A stretch of DNA of 64,000 nt from RGIG9041 sp045593905 (GTDB lineage Bacteria; Bacillota; Clostridia; Oscillospirales; QAKW01): the NCBI GenBank assembly GCA_045593905.1, contig JAZNXL010000007.1, forward strand, positions 1 through 64,000, in the 5' to 3' direction. This document shows, in pieces, positions 8,035 through 16,826 of the stretch (within the stretch, counting starts at the first letter, position 1; every line of letters starts with the position of its first letter). The translations under genes were made by a program, and so were the position numbers. A model generated the notes under the pieces. The model was not told where the DNA came from. It worked only from the letters and a program-made list of their open reading frames with translations, and did not search any database.

Positions 8035-9156
8035 TTAAACCTCCATTAGCTTTAAGCCTAACTTAATAGCAATTTCAAGCCCGGGCTTGAGTGATTGTTT
8101 TTCAACCCATTCTTCCCGAGTATGAATACCAAAATGTCTATTAACACCTACACAAAGTGAGGGAATACCAATGGACAATGGTATATTACAATCAGTTGAA
8201 GAACTGCCGAATTTCACATTATGACCGATTACATTTTCAATTATCGGTATAGCGATTTCTTTTAATGTTTCAATTTTTTTGGCTTCGGTGTTATTGCAAG
8301 GTCTGTCTCCGATTTTGTCAACTTTTACACTAACACCGTCTTTATTTGCGTCATCAAAAACTTGATTAAACTTTTGGTTCATTATATTAAGACACTCAAA
8401 ATCAGTTGAGCGATACTCACAAAGTATTTTAGCGCTTTGAGCGATTGTATTAACCGATGTTCCACCGGTAATTGTACCAACGTTATAGGTGGTTTTTTCT
8501 CCTGCTTTTTGCGGGACCTCAATTTTATAGATTGCGTTGATTATTTTTGATAACTCATTTATAGCATTTTTGTTGCCGAACTCAATATATGAGTGGCCGC
8601 CCTCGGTTGAAACTTCTACTTCATAGCGATGAGAACCAACACATTTATCTACAAGAACGTCCAAGGTTAAATCAAAGCTTATAAACTGTTTTATACGGCC
8701 TTCATAATCATTAAAAAGTTGTCTTGTACCTTTTAAGTTGCCAAGACCTTCTTCACACGAATTACAGCAAAATATAATACCGTTTTTTGGTGTGATATTA
8801 TTTTCAATAAAGTATTTAGCCATAAACAACAAAACGACTACGCTTGCTGTATCGTCAGCAACACCGGGACTGTGTATTCTTTCACCGTCATCATAGTAGG
8901 GCATTGGCTCAGTGTCTGGAAATACAGTGTCGGTATGCGCAACAAAAACTGTTATTTCATTACTGTTTTCACAGTTTAGCGGATATACTACATTAAGCGC
9001 TTCATCAATATAAACGTTTTTTGCACCTGCTTTTTCTAACCAGTTTTTGCAGTACTCAGCTCTTTTGTGTTCGAAATGCGACGGAGCCGGTATTTCGCAT
9101 AAATCTTTTAATGTTTTTAGCATTAAATCATAATTTTGTTCAATATAATTCTTCAT
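8035..9156 (-). CDS. M20 family metallopeptidase
   Basis: A 373-residue dizinc peptidase of the M20 clan. Recognisable elements are the first metal motif VFVAHTDTVFP, the bridging region GVADDTASVVVLL, the catalytic glutamates in NSCEEGLGN, the lid/dimerisation domain (YNVGTITGGTSVNTIAQ) and a C-terminal histidine (NRHFGIHTREEW). Substrates in this family are dipeptides, tripeptides or N-acyl amino acids. ATG 9156 is used because AGGAG is 7 bases upstream; an in-frame start at 9198 lacks an RBS. It is divergent from the LysR gene and cotranscribed with the CapA-like gene. Confidence 0.92.
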   Translation of the reverse strand: MKNYIEQNYDLMLKTLKDLCEIPAPSHFEHKRAEYCKNWLEKAGAKNVYIDEALNVVYPLNCENSNEITVFVAHTDTVFPDTEPMPYYDDGERIHSPGVADDTASVVVLLFMAKYFIENNITPKNGIIFCCNSCEEGLGNLKGTRQLFNDYEGRIKQFISFDLTLDVLVDKCVGSHRYEVEVSTEGGHSYIEFGNKNAINELSKIINAIYKIEVPQKAGEKTTYNVGTITGGTSVNTIAQSAKILCEYRSTDFECLNIMNQKFNQVFDDANKDGVSVKVDKIGDRPCNNTEAKKIETLKEIAIPIIENVIGHNVKFGSSSTDCNIPLSIGIPSLCVGVNRHFGIHTREEWVEKQSLKPGLEIAIKLGLKLMEV

Positions 9157-9272
9157 AAATAATCTCCTTTTTTCAAAATTATATATTATATTTAGCAAAA
9201 TGTAAAATATTGTTTAAAGTTGTGTTGCACTAACTTTAAAGATGTGGTAGGATATTAAACGAGGTGAATAAT

Positions 9273-10145
9273 ATGGAAATGTTACAACTCAAATATTTTT
9301 ACGAGAGCGCAAATTTTGAAAGCTTTGCAAAGGCTGCAAAAAAGTTTGACGTTCCGCCGACATCAGTTTCTGCATCTGTTAAAAGGCTTGAAAATGAACT
9401 GAACTGTTTATTGTTCGAGCGTGAAGCGAATAAAATCAGGCTTAACAACAATGGTAAGCGCTTAATGTTATCACTTAATAAAATTTTTGACGAGCTTGAT
9501 AAGGCTATTAGCGATATTACTTCTATATCAGATGACAATAGAGAAGTCAAAATTCTTGTAAAAGCTATGCGTGGCGAAATTACAAGTCACATAATTGAGT
9601 ACAAAACAAAACATCCGCAAATTCGTTTTAAAACTGTTTTCGATTTTGACGAAAAGAATTTTGATGATTACGACATCATAATTGACCAAAAAAGTGCTGA
9701 GTATTATGATTTTGAAAGTATTGATTTATATCATACCAAAATTGTATTAAGGGTATCAGATAACAGTGATTTATTAAATAGAAAGCTATGCTTAAAACAA
9801 CTTTCTGATATGCCATTTATTTCTATTGGTGAAAACAGCAGTCTTAACAAAATTTTTGTGGATGCTTGTAAAAATGTAGGGTTTGAGCCTAATATTGTTG
9901 TAATGAGTAATGATATTTTATGTAATACCAAATGCGTTGAGGCAGGTGTTGGTATTGGTGTGGGAAGATATTATGAGGGAAGCGGCAAAGAAAGTAATGT
10001 TAAAATTTTAAATATTACTGATTTTAACGTTTTACAAACCATTTGCTGTTTTTTTAAAAAACAATCAGCCTATGGTAACGTAAAACATTTTATTGATTTT
10101 ATAAAAAATAAAACGACAAATTTTTCAAAAAATTTACTTGACTAA
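9273..10145 (+). CDS. LysR family transcriptional regulator
   Basis: A 290-residue regulator. The N-terminal winged helix-turn-helix (LKYFYESANFESFAKAAKK, then VSASVKRLENELNCLLFERE) is typical of LysR. Residues 90-285 form the periplasmic-binding-like effector domain. ATG 9273 sits 6 bases after GAGGTG; the GTG at 9264 is part of that RBS. LysR proteins usually control the divergent gene, here the M20 peptidase and CapA-like pair, with a 116-base shared region. The effector is unknown, perhaps a peptidase product. The terminal codons overlap the promoter of the following riboswitch. Confidence 0.92.
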   Translation: MEMLQLKYFYESANFESFAKAAKKFDVPPTSVSASVKRLENELNCLLFEREANKIRLNNNGKRLMLSLNKIFDELDKAISDITSISDDNREVKILVKAMRGEITSHIIEYKTKHPQIRFKTVFDFDEKNFDDYDIIIDQKSAEYYDFESIDLYHTKIVLRVSDNSDLLNRKLCLKQLSDMPFISIGENSSLNKIFVDACKNVGFEPNIVVMSNDILCNTKCVEAGVGIGVGRYYEGSGKESNVKILNITDFNVLQTICCFFKKQSAYGNVKHFIDFIKNKTTNFSKNLLD

Positions 10146-10166
10146 ACTGTTAAAGTATGTTATTCT
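10138..10166 (+). promoter_or_regulatory. Promoter of the glycine riboswitch transcript
   Basis: TTGACT (10138-10143) and TATTCT (10161-10166) are 17 bp apart, with TGT just before the -10 (extended -10). The -35 overlaps the LysR stop codon. Transcription should begin near 10173. Confidence 0.65.
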
Positions 10167-10173
10167 ATCGGAG

Positions 10174-10354
10174 TATTGAATATCTGGGTGAGATAACCAG
10201 AAATGTTATGACTGGTTATTGACAGAACTTTGGAGACACTCAATCATTTGGGGGCCGAAGGTGCAAGCGTTTATACGCTAAACTCTCAGGCAAAAGGACA
10301 AAGTGCATTTATTGTATTTTTGCGGAGTGTTTTTTTGCACTCCGTTATTTTTTT
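10174..10354 (+). promoter_or_regulatory. Glycine riboswitch (single aptamer)
   Basis: The conserved core GGGGGCCGAAGGTGCAAGC followed by AACTCTCAGGCAAAAGGACA (10282-10301) is the glycine (gcvT) aptamer. P1 is ACTTTG (10227-10232) pairing CAAAGT (10299-10304). Only one aptamer core is present. The upstream hairpin ATAACCAG/CTGGTTAT (10193-10219) may be the vestigial partner seen in singlet glycine riboswitches. AGTGCA (10302-10307) overlaps the 3' strand of P1 and is complementary to TGCACT (10336-10341), part of the terminator. Glycine binding should therefore favour the terminator, giving an OFF switch on the symporter gene. Confidence 0.93.
10323..10354 (+). terminator. Riboswitch expression-platform terminator
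   Basis: CGGAGTG (10323-10329) pairs with CACTCCG (10338-10344) and is followed by a T-rich tract. It ends 15 bases before the symporter start and competes with the antiterminator pairing AGTGCA/TGCACT. Confidence 0.8.
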
Positions 10355-10369
10355 AGAGGAGAGAGGATA

Positions 10370-11908
10370 ATGGACAAGTTTTTAAAGGTTGTAGAGTCAG
10401 TTAACAATACTGTTAATGGTGCTGTTTGGGGTTTACCAGGACTGATTTTACTCATTGGTACCGGTATTCTTTTGACAGTGTTTACAAAATTCTTTCAAGT
10501 TTCACATTTAAGACACTGGTGGAAAGAAACAATTGTAAGCGTATTTAAAAAGGACAGTAAAACCACAAAAAGCGATGACAAAAAATCAATTTCACAGTTT
10601 CAGGCGCTTTGCGCAGCACTTGCTGCTACGGTTGGTACAGGTAACATCGCAGGTGTTGCTGCTGCTATCGTAACAGGTGGTCCCGGTGCTGTTTTCTGGA
10701 TGTGGGTTGCTGCTTTTTTTGGTATGATGACAAACTTTTCTGAAAATCTTTTAGGTATCTATTATAGAAGAAAAAACAAAAACGGCGAGTGGTCGGGCGG
10801 TCCTATGTACTATCTTAAAGACGGTCTTGGAAAACGCTACGGTATTAAATGGTTGCAGCCTGTTTCAAATGTTTTAGCGGTTTTATTCTCGTGCTTTGCG
10901 ATTTTAGCGTCATTTGGTATAGGCAATATGGCACAAATCAATAAAATAGTTCTCAACATTGATGCCGCATTTTTATCAAACGTTAAGGTTGCTACTATTC
11001 CCGGAACTCAAATTAATATTGCACACCTAATTATTGGTCTTTGCTTATTAGTTATTGCTGCATTAATTATAATCGGTGGACTTAAGAGAATTGCAAGATT
11101 TGCCGAGATTGTTGTTCCCTTTATGGCAATTGCATACGTTATTGGTTCACTTATAATCTTTGGCTTTAATATCTCAAGCATCGGTGCAATGTTTACTGCA
11201 ATATTTAAGTTTGCGTTTACTCCTGCTGCATTTATTGGCGGTGGTATTGGTGTATTAATTAAAAAGACAATGACACAAGGCTTTAAACGCGGTGTTTTCT
11301 CAAACGAAGCAGGTCTTGGTTCTTCAGTTATGGTTCACTCATCATCTGATGTAAAAGAGCCTGTAAAACAAGGCCTTTGGGGTATATTTGAAGTTTTCTT
11401 TGATACATTTGTCGTTTGTACAATGACTGCTGTTGTTGTTCTTTCTACAGGTTTTGTTGATTTAGCAACAGGTGCCCCTGTTGCTGGTGCAAACGGTGAT
11501 ACACTTGTTTCGGTAGCGTTTTCACAATATTTTGGCGTCGCTGGCGGTTGGTTTGTTGCCATTGCAATGCTTTTCTTTGCATTTACTACAGTGCTTGGTT
11601 GGTCACAATACGGCTCAAAAGCTGTAGAGTATCTGTTTGGTGTAAAAGGCGTTAAGGTTTACAAGTTCATATTCGTTGCAATGATTATTTCGGGCGCCGT
11701 TATGGAAGGCGGTCTTGCTTGGGACCTTTCAGATACATTCAACGGTCTTATGATGATTCCTAACCTTATCGGTGTACTTGCATTGTTCCCACTTGTTATA
11801 AAAATTGTTAAGAACTATACTGATAGAAAATTTAAAAATAAAGACATTAAACCAATGCTTTCTTACGATGAAGATATTCAAAAAGAAATGGAAAATAGTT
11901 TAAATTAA
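10370..11908 (+). CDS. Alanine/glycine:cation symporter (AGCS family)
   Basis: A 512-residue membrane protein of the AGCS (SSF-fold-like, LeuT) family that imports alanine or glycine with Na+ or H+. It has about ten membrane segments and the family signatures AALAATVGTGNIAGVAAAI (residues 78-96), GMMTNFSENLLGIYYR and KRGVFSNEAGLGSSVM. The GTGNIAGV helix carries the substrate and sodium ligands. A GAGGAGAGAGG RBS precedes ATG 10370. The single-aptamer glycine riboswitch directly upstream supports glycine as a substrate. The length is slightly above the usual 450-490 residues owing to a charged C-terminal tail. Confidence 0.96.
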   Translation: MDKFLKVVESVNNTVNGAVWGLPGLILLIGTGILLTVFTKFFQVSHLRHWWKETIVSVFKKDSKTTKSDDKKSISQFQALCAALAATVGTGNIAGVAAAIVTGGPGAVFWMWVAAFFGMMTNFSENLLGIYYRRKNKNGEWSGGPMYYLKDGLGKRYGIKWLQPVSNVLAVLFSCFAILASFGIGNMAQINKIVLNIDAAFLSNVKVATIPGTQINIAHLIIGLCLLVIAALIIIGGLKRIARFAEIVVPFMAIAYVIGSLIIFGFNISSIGAMFTAIFKFAFTPAAFIGGGIGVLIKKTMTQGFKRGVFSNEAGLGSSVMVHSSSDVKEPVKQGLWGIFEVFFDTFVVCTMTAVVVLSTGFVDLATGAPVAGANGDTLVSVAFSQYFGVAGGWFVAIAMLFFAFTTVLGWSQYGSKAVEYLFGVKGVKVYKFIFVAMIISGAVMEGGLAWDLSDTFNGLMMIPNLIGVLALFPLVIKIVKNYTDRKFKNKDIKPMLSYDEDIQKEMENSLN

Positions 11909-11914
11909 ATTTAA

Positions 11915-11945
11915 AAACGCCGTCTATTTTGACGGCGTTTTTTTA
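11915..11945. terminator. Bidirectional terminator
   Basis: AAACGCCGTC TATTTT GACGGCGTTT with flanking A and T runs. The stop codon of the convergent acyltransferase lies inside the hairpin. Confidence 0.85.
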
Positions 11946-12982
11946 TGAAATAACAGTTTAAAAATTAGTAATCGTACATAATCTATAAGTGCTAAAATAA
12001 TATAGGTTACTAAAACGATAATTATTAACCTCATTACAAATTGAGCTGTATCATACTCTATTATTTGTGCAAACCTTCCCTTGATAATGTTTTCACGAAC
12101 TAGCGGATGGTCTTGCAACAAGTAAGCTCCAAATGAAATAGGAGCAAAGAAAGATATTATTTTTTCAATTGATTTAGGAAATCTGAATCTAGAGAATAAT
12201 TCAAGTGCCGTAATTGAAGCTAATAAGATTGTTGGTGAACAATAGTTTATAAGTGCGTTTGCCGGAATTATTGATGGTTCAAAAGACAATTTAATTTTTA
12301 AAATTATTGTTAAAAATATTGAAATTAAATTAACAAAAATTAAAATTAAAGGTGGAATTTTTGATAGAAGATTGTGTTTTTTTATACAACCGCCAATTAC
12401 ATAAAGCGATATTAACCATAGTGCACTATAACCGCCTTTAAGTATAAATATATCTTTTGTTAATATAAAATCAAAGCAATTAAATTGAAAAATTAAATAT
12501 GTTAATGTTAATGTAATGCTTAAGAACAGTGAAGTTTTAATGGCTTGTTTTTTTGTCAGTGAATTTATGCCAGGGTTTAATACCGGCATAAACAACGCCA
12601 AAACAAAGTACATTGTGAAAAACCAGTATGTGTTATTTAAAACAGGCATATACGATAATACTGTTTCTTTTAATGTAATTGTATCGGGTTTATAAATATA
12701 AAATAGGGTAGATATAATACCTGAATAAATACTTGCCTGTAACCACAACGGAATTATTTTTTTATATGTAAAATTAGAATTAACACCAACAAAACCTGAT
12801 ATTAGTGCAAAACAGTTTACAGCACCGTAACAAGATATTTCAAAAAACCATGCGTATTTATATAGCGGAGAACTTGGAGTAAGGCTTGATAATACTCCTC
12901 CGTGACCCAATGTGTGTAACATTAATATTTGCATCATTGAGATAATTCGTAGAAGGTCAATTCCATAATTTCGTTTTTTCAT
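11924..12982 (-). CDS. Acyltransferase family 3 membrane protein
   Basis: A 352-residue protein with about ten membrane segments. It begins with the family-3 motif (RNYGIDLLRIISMMQILMLH), in which R and the final H are the conserved catalytic-site residues of OafA/WecH-like O-acyltransferases. Such proteins move acetyl or other acyl groups onto sugars of surface polysaccharides. No polysaccharide genes are adjacent, so the target is unknown. It ends in the shared terminator of the symporter gene and is divergent from the membrane-protein gene at 13154. Confidence 0.87.
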   Translation of the reverse strand: MKKRNYGIDLLRIISMMQILMLHTLGHGGVLSSLTPSSPLYKYAWFFEISCYGAVNCFALISGFVGVNSNFTYKKIIPLWLQASIYSGIISTLFYIYKPDTITLKETVLSYMPVLNNTYWFFTMYFVLALFMPVLNPGINSLTKKQAIKTSLFLSITLTLTYLIFQFNCFDFILTKDIFILKGGYSALWLISLYVIGGCIKKHNLLSKIPPLILIFVNLISIFLTIILKIKLSFEPSIIPANALINYCSPTILLASITALELFSRFRFPKSIEKIISFFAPISFGAYLLQDHPLVRENIIKGRFAQIIEYDTAQFVMRLIIIVLVTYIILALIDYVRLLIFKLLFHKKTPSK

Positions 12983-13153
12983 TTATTTCACCCATTTAAT
13001 TATAATGTTTAACAAATATAATTGCAACTATTTTAAAAAAACTCAGTCATATTGGTGGGTGTTTTGTCAATTTATTTGATTGACTTTATTTTTGTATAAT
13101 GATAATATTAAAAAAATTATAAGAGCCAAAAATTTAACAAAAGGGGCAAAAAA

Positions 13154-13609
13154 GTGTATAAAAGAACACGGCTGTATAACGTTATATTTCCTGTGTGGAT
13201 GCTGACTTTGTTTCCACAAATGTGGCTTATTGCAATACCGGGTAATTTTGTAATCGACAGTATAGTGTTGATTATTTTAATGTTTATTTTAAAAGTTGAA
13301 TGTAAAAAATCTTTTTACATTAAAAATATTTTTAAAGTTTTTGCACTTGGGTTTGCTGCTGATATGATTTCTGCGCTCACGTTGTTTTTAATTACAATGT
13401 ATACACCTGTTTCAAACTATGTAGTTATGGCTGACGAGTGGTTTTTAACAATCCCTGCATTGTTGTTTGCTTCGCTTTTGATTTTTGTCTTTAATTATTT
13501 TATTTCTTTTAAAAAGCACGAAAAATCAATCAGGCTTAAAATGGCATTGACTTTTGCAATAGCTACGGCGCCATATACATTTTTAATTCCGTCATCAATT
13601 TTATATTAA
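13154..13609 (+). CDS. Hypothetical membrane protein
   Basis: A 151-residue protein with four predicted membrane segments (about 8-28, 33-47, 58-80, 92-112) and a short hydrophobic C-terminus. It starts with GTG 13154, seven bases after AAGGGG. It matches no family I can name. It is the first gene of a tight run that continues with the Cys/His protein (12 bases later), nagA, the sialidase-like gene and an AEC transporter. A role linked to sugar uptake is possible but unsupported by motifs. Confidence 0.65.
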   Translation: MYKRTRLYNVIFPVWMLTLFPQMWLIAIPGNFVIDSIVLIILMFILKVECKKSFYIKNIFKVFALGFAADMISALTLFLITMYTPVSNYVVMADEWFLTIPALLFASLLIFVFNYFISFKKHEKSIRLKMALTFAIATAPYTFLIPSSILY

Positions 13610-13621
13610 GGAGAAAATATA

Positions 13622-14560
13622 ATGATTTCATGTAAAGACTTTATACCTGCTTACAGTGAATTTTTTAAGTATTTAGAAAAAGAGCATGGACACCAAGAGG
13701 TTTTAAACTTTTGGGAGACTCTTTTTGTTCCCGACGGCAAGGGTATTCCGCTTGTAAACTACATCAAGCGCGGCGGTATTCGCGGCTGTTTTGATTACTG
13801 GGCACACTCGCTAAACGAAGAGGCTGCCGATTTTACTATGTACATAAACGAAAAACGCGGCTTTTTTCAAATTATTATGCACCATTGCCCTTCAAAAGGC
13901 AGACTTTTAGATCAGCAAGACAAAACCGGAATACCCCCTTATCAACACTATTGCTTGCACTGCGACTACTATCGTGCTGCTGTTGAAATGCATGGCTTGA
14001 AATATCTTTATAACTTTACTGCTGTCGATAAAGCGTCTTGCTCAATTTTAATATATGACCCCAAAATATTTGACGGTAGAGTTATTATAGATGAAGATAC
14101 TGAGATTATGGACCGCAAGGCCGCTCAAAACGAATATTTTCATCAGGACTTTAGCCATAGTCTTAGTCGCTGCTTACACTACGTAGGTGAAAAGTATGGC
14201 GATGCCGAGGTTAGAGCACTTTTAAAACAATACTCTGATACAGTTTGTGCTGATGTTATAGCGTCGGTAAAAAAAGAAGGGCTAAAACCTTTACAACAGT
14301 TTGTTCTTTCTTCATACGAAAAAGAAAAAGCGCCCGAAGCTGTTTCAACTGAGCTTTCTAAAAATCAATTAAAAGTTGATGTTGCTTTTTGTCCTGTTGT
14401 TCGTTACCTTAGCCAAAAAGGTTATTTCATAAGTCCTTGGTTTAAAAAGAGCACCGAATACGTTATGGAAAACATAGCTACAGAGTGCGGTATTCGCTTT
14501 GAAATGGGCGACTACGATGAAGAAACAGGCAAAACATCTTATGCTTTTTATATTGACTAA
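13622..14560 (+). CDS. Cys/His-rich cytosolic protein, possibly ATC-hydrolase-like
   Basis: A 312-residue soluble protein. The most conserved-looking part is residues 80-125: MHHCPSKGRL followed by YQHYCLHCDYYRAAVE, where spaced Cys and His residues could bind a metal or form a thiol active site. The pattern recalls the L-2-amino-thiazoline-4-carboxylic acid hydrolase family, but the match is by eye and weak. A second block follows (HQDFSHSLSRCLHYVGEKYG). It is preceded by AAGGAG and lies four bases before nagA. In that context it may act in the same amino-sugar pathway. The function should be treated as unknown. Confidence 0.6.
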   Translation: MISCKDFIPAYSEFFKYLEKEHGHQEVLNFWETLFVPDGKGIPLVNYIKRGGIRGCFDYWAHSLNEEAADFTMYINEKRGFFQIIMHHCPSKGRLLDQQDKTGIPPYQHYCLHCDYYRAAVEMHGLKYLYNFTAVDKASCSILIYDPKIFDGRVIIDEDTEIMDRKAAQNEYFHQDFSHSLSRCLHYVGEKYGDAEVRALLKQYSDTVCADVIASVKKEGLKPLQQFVLSSYEKEKAPEAVSTELSKNQLKVDVAFCPVVRYLSQKGYFISPWFKKSTEYVMENIATECGIRFEMGDYDEETGKTSYAFYID

Positions 14561-14563
14561 ACT

Positions 14564-15709
14564 ATGACTTGTATTAAAAACGCAAACATCGTTTGTGAAA
14601 ACGATATTATTTCAGATGGCGTTATACTTATCGAAGGTAAAGAGATTTTAAAACTTGGAAAAGCAGGGGAGTTTTCGTATCCTAGCGACATTGAGGTCAT
14701 TGATGCAAATGGGCTTTATGTTGGTCCGGGTTTTGTGGATATTCACGTGCACGGCGGTGGTGATGCCGAATTTTTCAAAGAGCCGTTAAAAGCCGCCGAA
14801 TTCTTTTTACGTCATGGTACAACAACGGTACTTCCTGCCAACAGAAACATTTATGATTTAGATTTTTACCTTGATAGTTTTAAACGCATTCAATCAGCTA
14901 TTAATTCCGGCGGCGTTGGCAGATGTATCGCGGGTGTATATATGGAGGGTCCGTATATGAATCCCAAGTATGGTGCAAACCCCGAAAGAAATTTGTGGCG
15001 CGGTGATATTTTGCCCGAAAGATATATTCCGCTTGTAGATGGTGCGAACAGTCTTGTTAAAGTTTGGGCAATCGCACCCGAACGTGATGGAATTGAGCCA
15101 TTTTTGGAGTATGCAAAAAAAGTTAATCCTGAGGTTAGGTTTGCAGTTGGACACAGCGAGGCTACTCCGTCACAAATTGCTCATCTTAAGGACTACGGAA
15201 TATCTATTCAAACTCATTGTATGGATGCTACAGGCACCGTATCGACTTGGGAGGGTACAAGAGGCTCTGGGCCTGATGAATATTGCTTTTTAGATGATGA
15301 TATGTTTGCTGAGTTAATCAGCGACTCTGGTAGTGTTCATGTCAATTCTGATTTACAACGTTTAATTTTAAAAGTTAAAGGTTTAGAAAAAGTAATACTT
15401 ATTACAGACAGTAACCACGTTAAATATGATGCTCCAAAAGGCTTAGAGCGGTATACCGACCTTTCTTTTGACCCGCTCGGCAGATTGGCAGGAAGCAAAC
15501 TTACAATGAATAAGGCTTGCTTTAATATTATGAAACATACCGGTATTGGTATTGTTGAGGCGTTTTTATTGGCATCACGTAACCCTGCTAAAGCAATTGG
15601 ACTAGAAAACAAAATAGGAACAATTGATGTTGGTAAAATGGCAAATCTTGTTTTTGTTAATGATACATTTGATGTAAAAAAAGTAATGTTGGAAGGAGAG
15701 CTTATATGA
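14564..15709 (+). CDS. nagA: N-acetylglucosamine-6-phosphate deacetylase
   Basis: A 381-residue amidohydrolase with the NagA motif order: VGPGFVDIHVHGGGDAEF (the HxH metal site), HGTTTVLPANRN, YMEGPYMNPKYG (metal-binding E), VGHSEATPSQI (His), TDSNHVKYD (catalytic D) and NPAKAIGLENKIGTIDVGKM. It converts N-acetylglucosamine-6-phosphate to glucosamine-6-phosphate and acetate in the cytosol. The RBS is weak. The stop overlaps the sialidase-like gene start (ATGA), so the two are translationally coupled. TDSNHVK replaces the usual SDA or TDA sequence, so a related N-acyl sugar phosphate cannot be excluded. Confidence 0.88.
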   Translation: MTCIKNANIVCENDIISDGVILIEGKEILKLGKAGEFSYPSDIEVIDANGLYVGPGFVDIHVHGGGDAEFFKEPLKAAEFFLRHGTTTVLPANRNIYDLDFYLDSFKRIQSAINSGGVGRCIAGVYMEGPYMNPKYGANPERNLWRGDILPERYIPLVDGANSLVKVWAIAPERDGIEPFLEYAKKVNPEVRFAVGHSEATPSQIAHLKDYGISIQTHCMDATGTVSTWEGTRGSGPDEYCFLDDDMFAELISDSGSVHVNSDLQRLILKVKGLEKVILITDSNHVKYDAPKGLERYTDLSFDPLGRLAGSKLTMNKACFNIMKHTGIGIVEAFLLASRNPAKAIGLENKIGTIDVGKMANLVFVNDTFDVKKVMLEGELI

Positions 15710-16800
15710 AACATAAGGTTGTCTCGAGAATAGAAGATGGACCTTTTCGTTATCAGGCTTGGCCTACACTTGCCAAGGCCAAAGACGGCACACTTTTCGT
15801 TGGTGCTTCAGGCCACCGTCAAGGACATTTTTGTCCTTTTGGAAAAAACTATCTTTATGAAAGTAGTGACGAAGGCGAAACATGGGTTGGACCACGTATT
15901 ATAAATGAATCATATCTTGATGATAGAGACGTTGGTCTTTTAACTTGGGGAGAACAGAATATCTTGATGTGTTCAGTTACTCACTCACCTGAGCAATATG
16001 AGGGTTGGGACCCTCGCGCAGAAAAGAATTCACACTATAAAATTCGTACTTCACTTTCTTTAGGATTAAGAGAATTTTGGAAAACACTGCCCAAAGAAGA
16101 GTTGGAGCGCCGTTCGTTTGTCCGCGTTTCTCATAATAACGGTAAAACCTGGTCTGAAAGACGAGATGTTCCCGTATTTGCGCCTCACGGTCCTACTATG
16201 TTAGATGACGGTGGTATTCTTTACATAGGTCGCAAATTTGATTTAGACCGTACCAATCACGATATTTTAGCTTACGTTAGTTATGACGAAGGACGTACTT
16301 GGCAGTTTCGTTCAGCCATTCCTTATCCCGCTTGTTTAGAAGATGATTTGCAAAGTGAGCCTTATGCTATTCGTCTTAAAAACGGAGAAATTTTCGCGTG
16401 TGTAAGAAGCGAAAGCACAAAAATTTACCCGGCTCGTGAAACTTTAAAGATTTACACAACCCGTTCATCAGACGACGGTAAAACTTGGTCTGAACCCGAA
16501 CTTTTAGATTTGTTTGGCGCACCGCCACACCTTCTTGAGCATTCTTCGGGTGCGTTGATTTTGGCATATTCACGCCGCAAAGCCCCAATGGGCCAGTATG
16601 TTAGAGTTAGCTATGACAATGGTGTTTCTTGGTCAGAAGATACTCGTATTAGCTCTGACCCACCCGATTGGGACCATGGTTACCCCACGTCTGTTGAATT
16701 AGAAAACGGTGACATTTTAACTGTATATTATCAAAAATGTGACGGCGACGACTTTAATTCTATACACTCAATCAGATGGAATTTAAGCGAATTGAAATAA
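15706..16800 (+). CDS. Sialidase-superfamily protein with five Asp boxes, cytosolic
   Basis: A 364-residue six-bladed propeller protein of the sialidase/BNR superfamily. Five Asp boxes are visible: SSDEGETW (53-60), SHNNGKTW (142-149), SYDEGRTW (192-199), SSDDGKTW (254-261) and SYDNGVSW (302-309). The N-terminal arginine region reads FRYQAWP rather than the FRIP of classical GH33 sialidases. No signal peptide, anchor or carbohydrate module is present, so it should stay in the cytosol. It is coupled to nagA by overlap and followed by an AEC transporter after 26 bases. It could release a sugar from an imported conjugate, but sialic acid specificity is not shown. Confidence 0.82.
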   Translation: MKHKVVSRIEDGPFRYQAWPTLAKAKDGTLFVGASGHRQGHFCPFGKNYLYESSDEGETWVGPRIINESYLDDRDVGLLTWGEQNILMCSVTHSPEQYEGWDPRAEKNSHYKIRTSLSLGLREFWKTLPKEELERRSFVRVSHNNGKTWSERRDVPVFAPHGPTMLDDGGILYIGRKFDLDRTNHDILAYVSYDEGRTWQFRSAIPYPACLEDDLQSEPYAIRLKNGEIFACVRSESTKIYPARETLKIYTTRSSDDGKTWSEPELLDLFGAPPHLLEHSSGALILAYSRRKAPMGQYVRVSYDNGVSWSEDTRISSDPPDWDHGYPTSVELENGDILTVYYQKCDGDDFNSIHSIRWNLSELK

Positions 16801-16826
16801 ACGTTAAGACTTGAAAGGCTATATAA

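Noticed and set aside
9264..9272. GTG at 9264 as LysR start
   Set aside because: It is part of the GAGGTG RBS for ATG 9273.
10174..10226. A full second glycine aptamer upstream
   Set aside because: Only a hairpin (ATAACCAG/CTGGTTAT) is present; the GCCGAAGG and CTCTCAGGCAAAAGGAC core occurs once.
13064..13108. Possible promoter before the membrane protein at 13154 (TTGACT and TATAAT)
   Set aside because: The TTGACT to TATAAT spacing is only 9 bp, and the alternative -10 hexamers at 15-17 bp are weak. A promoter must exist but could not be placed.
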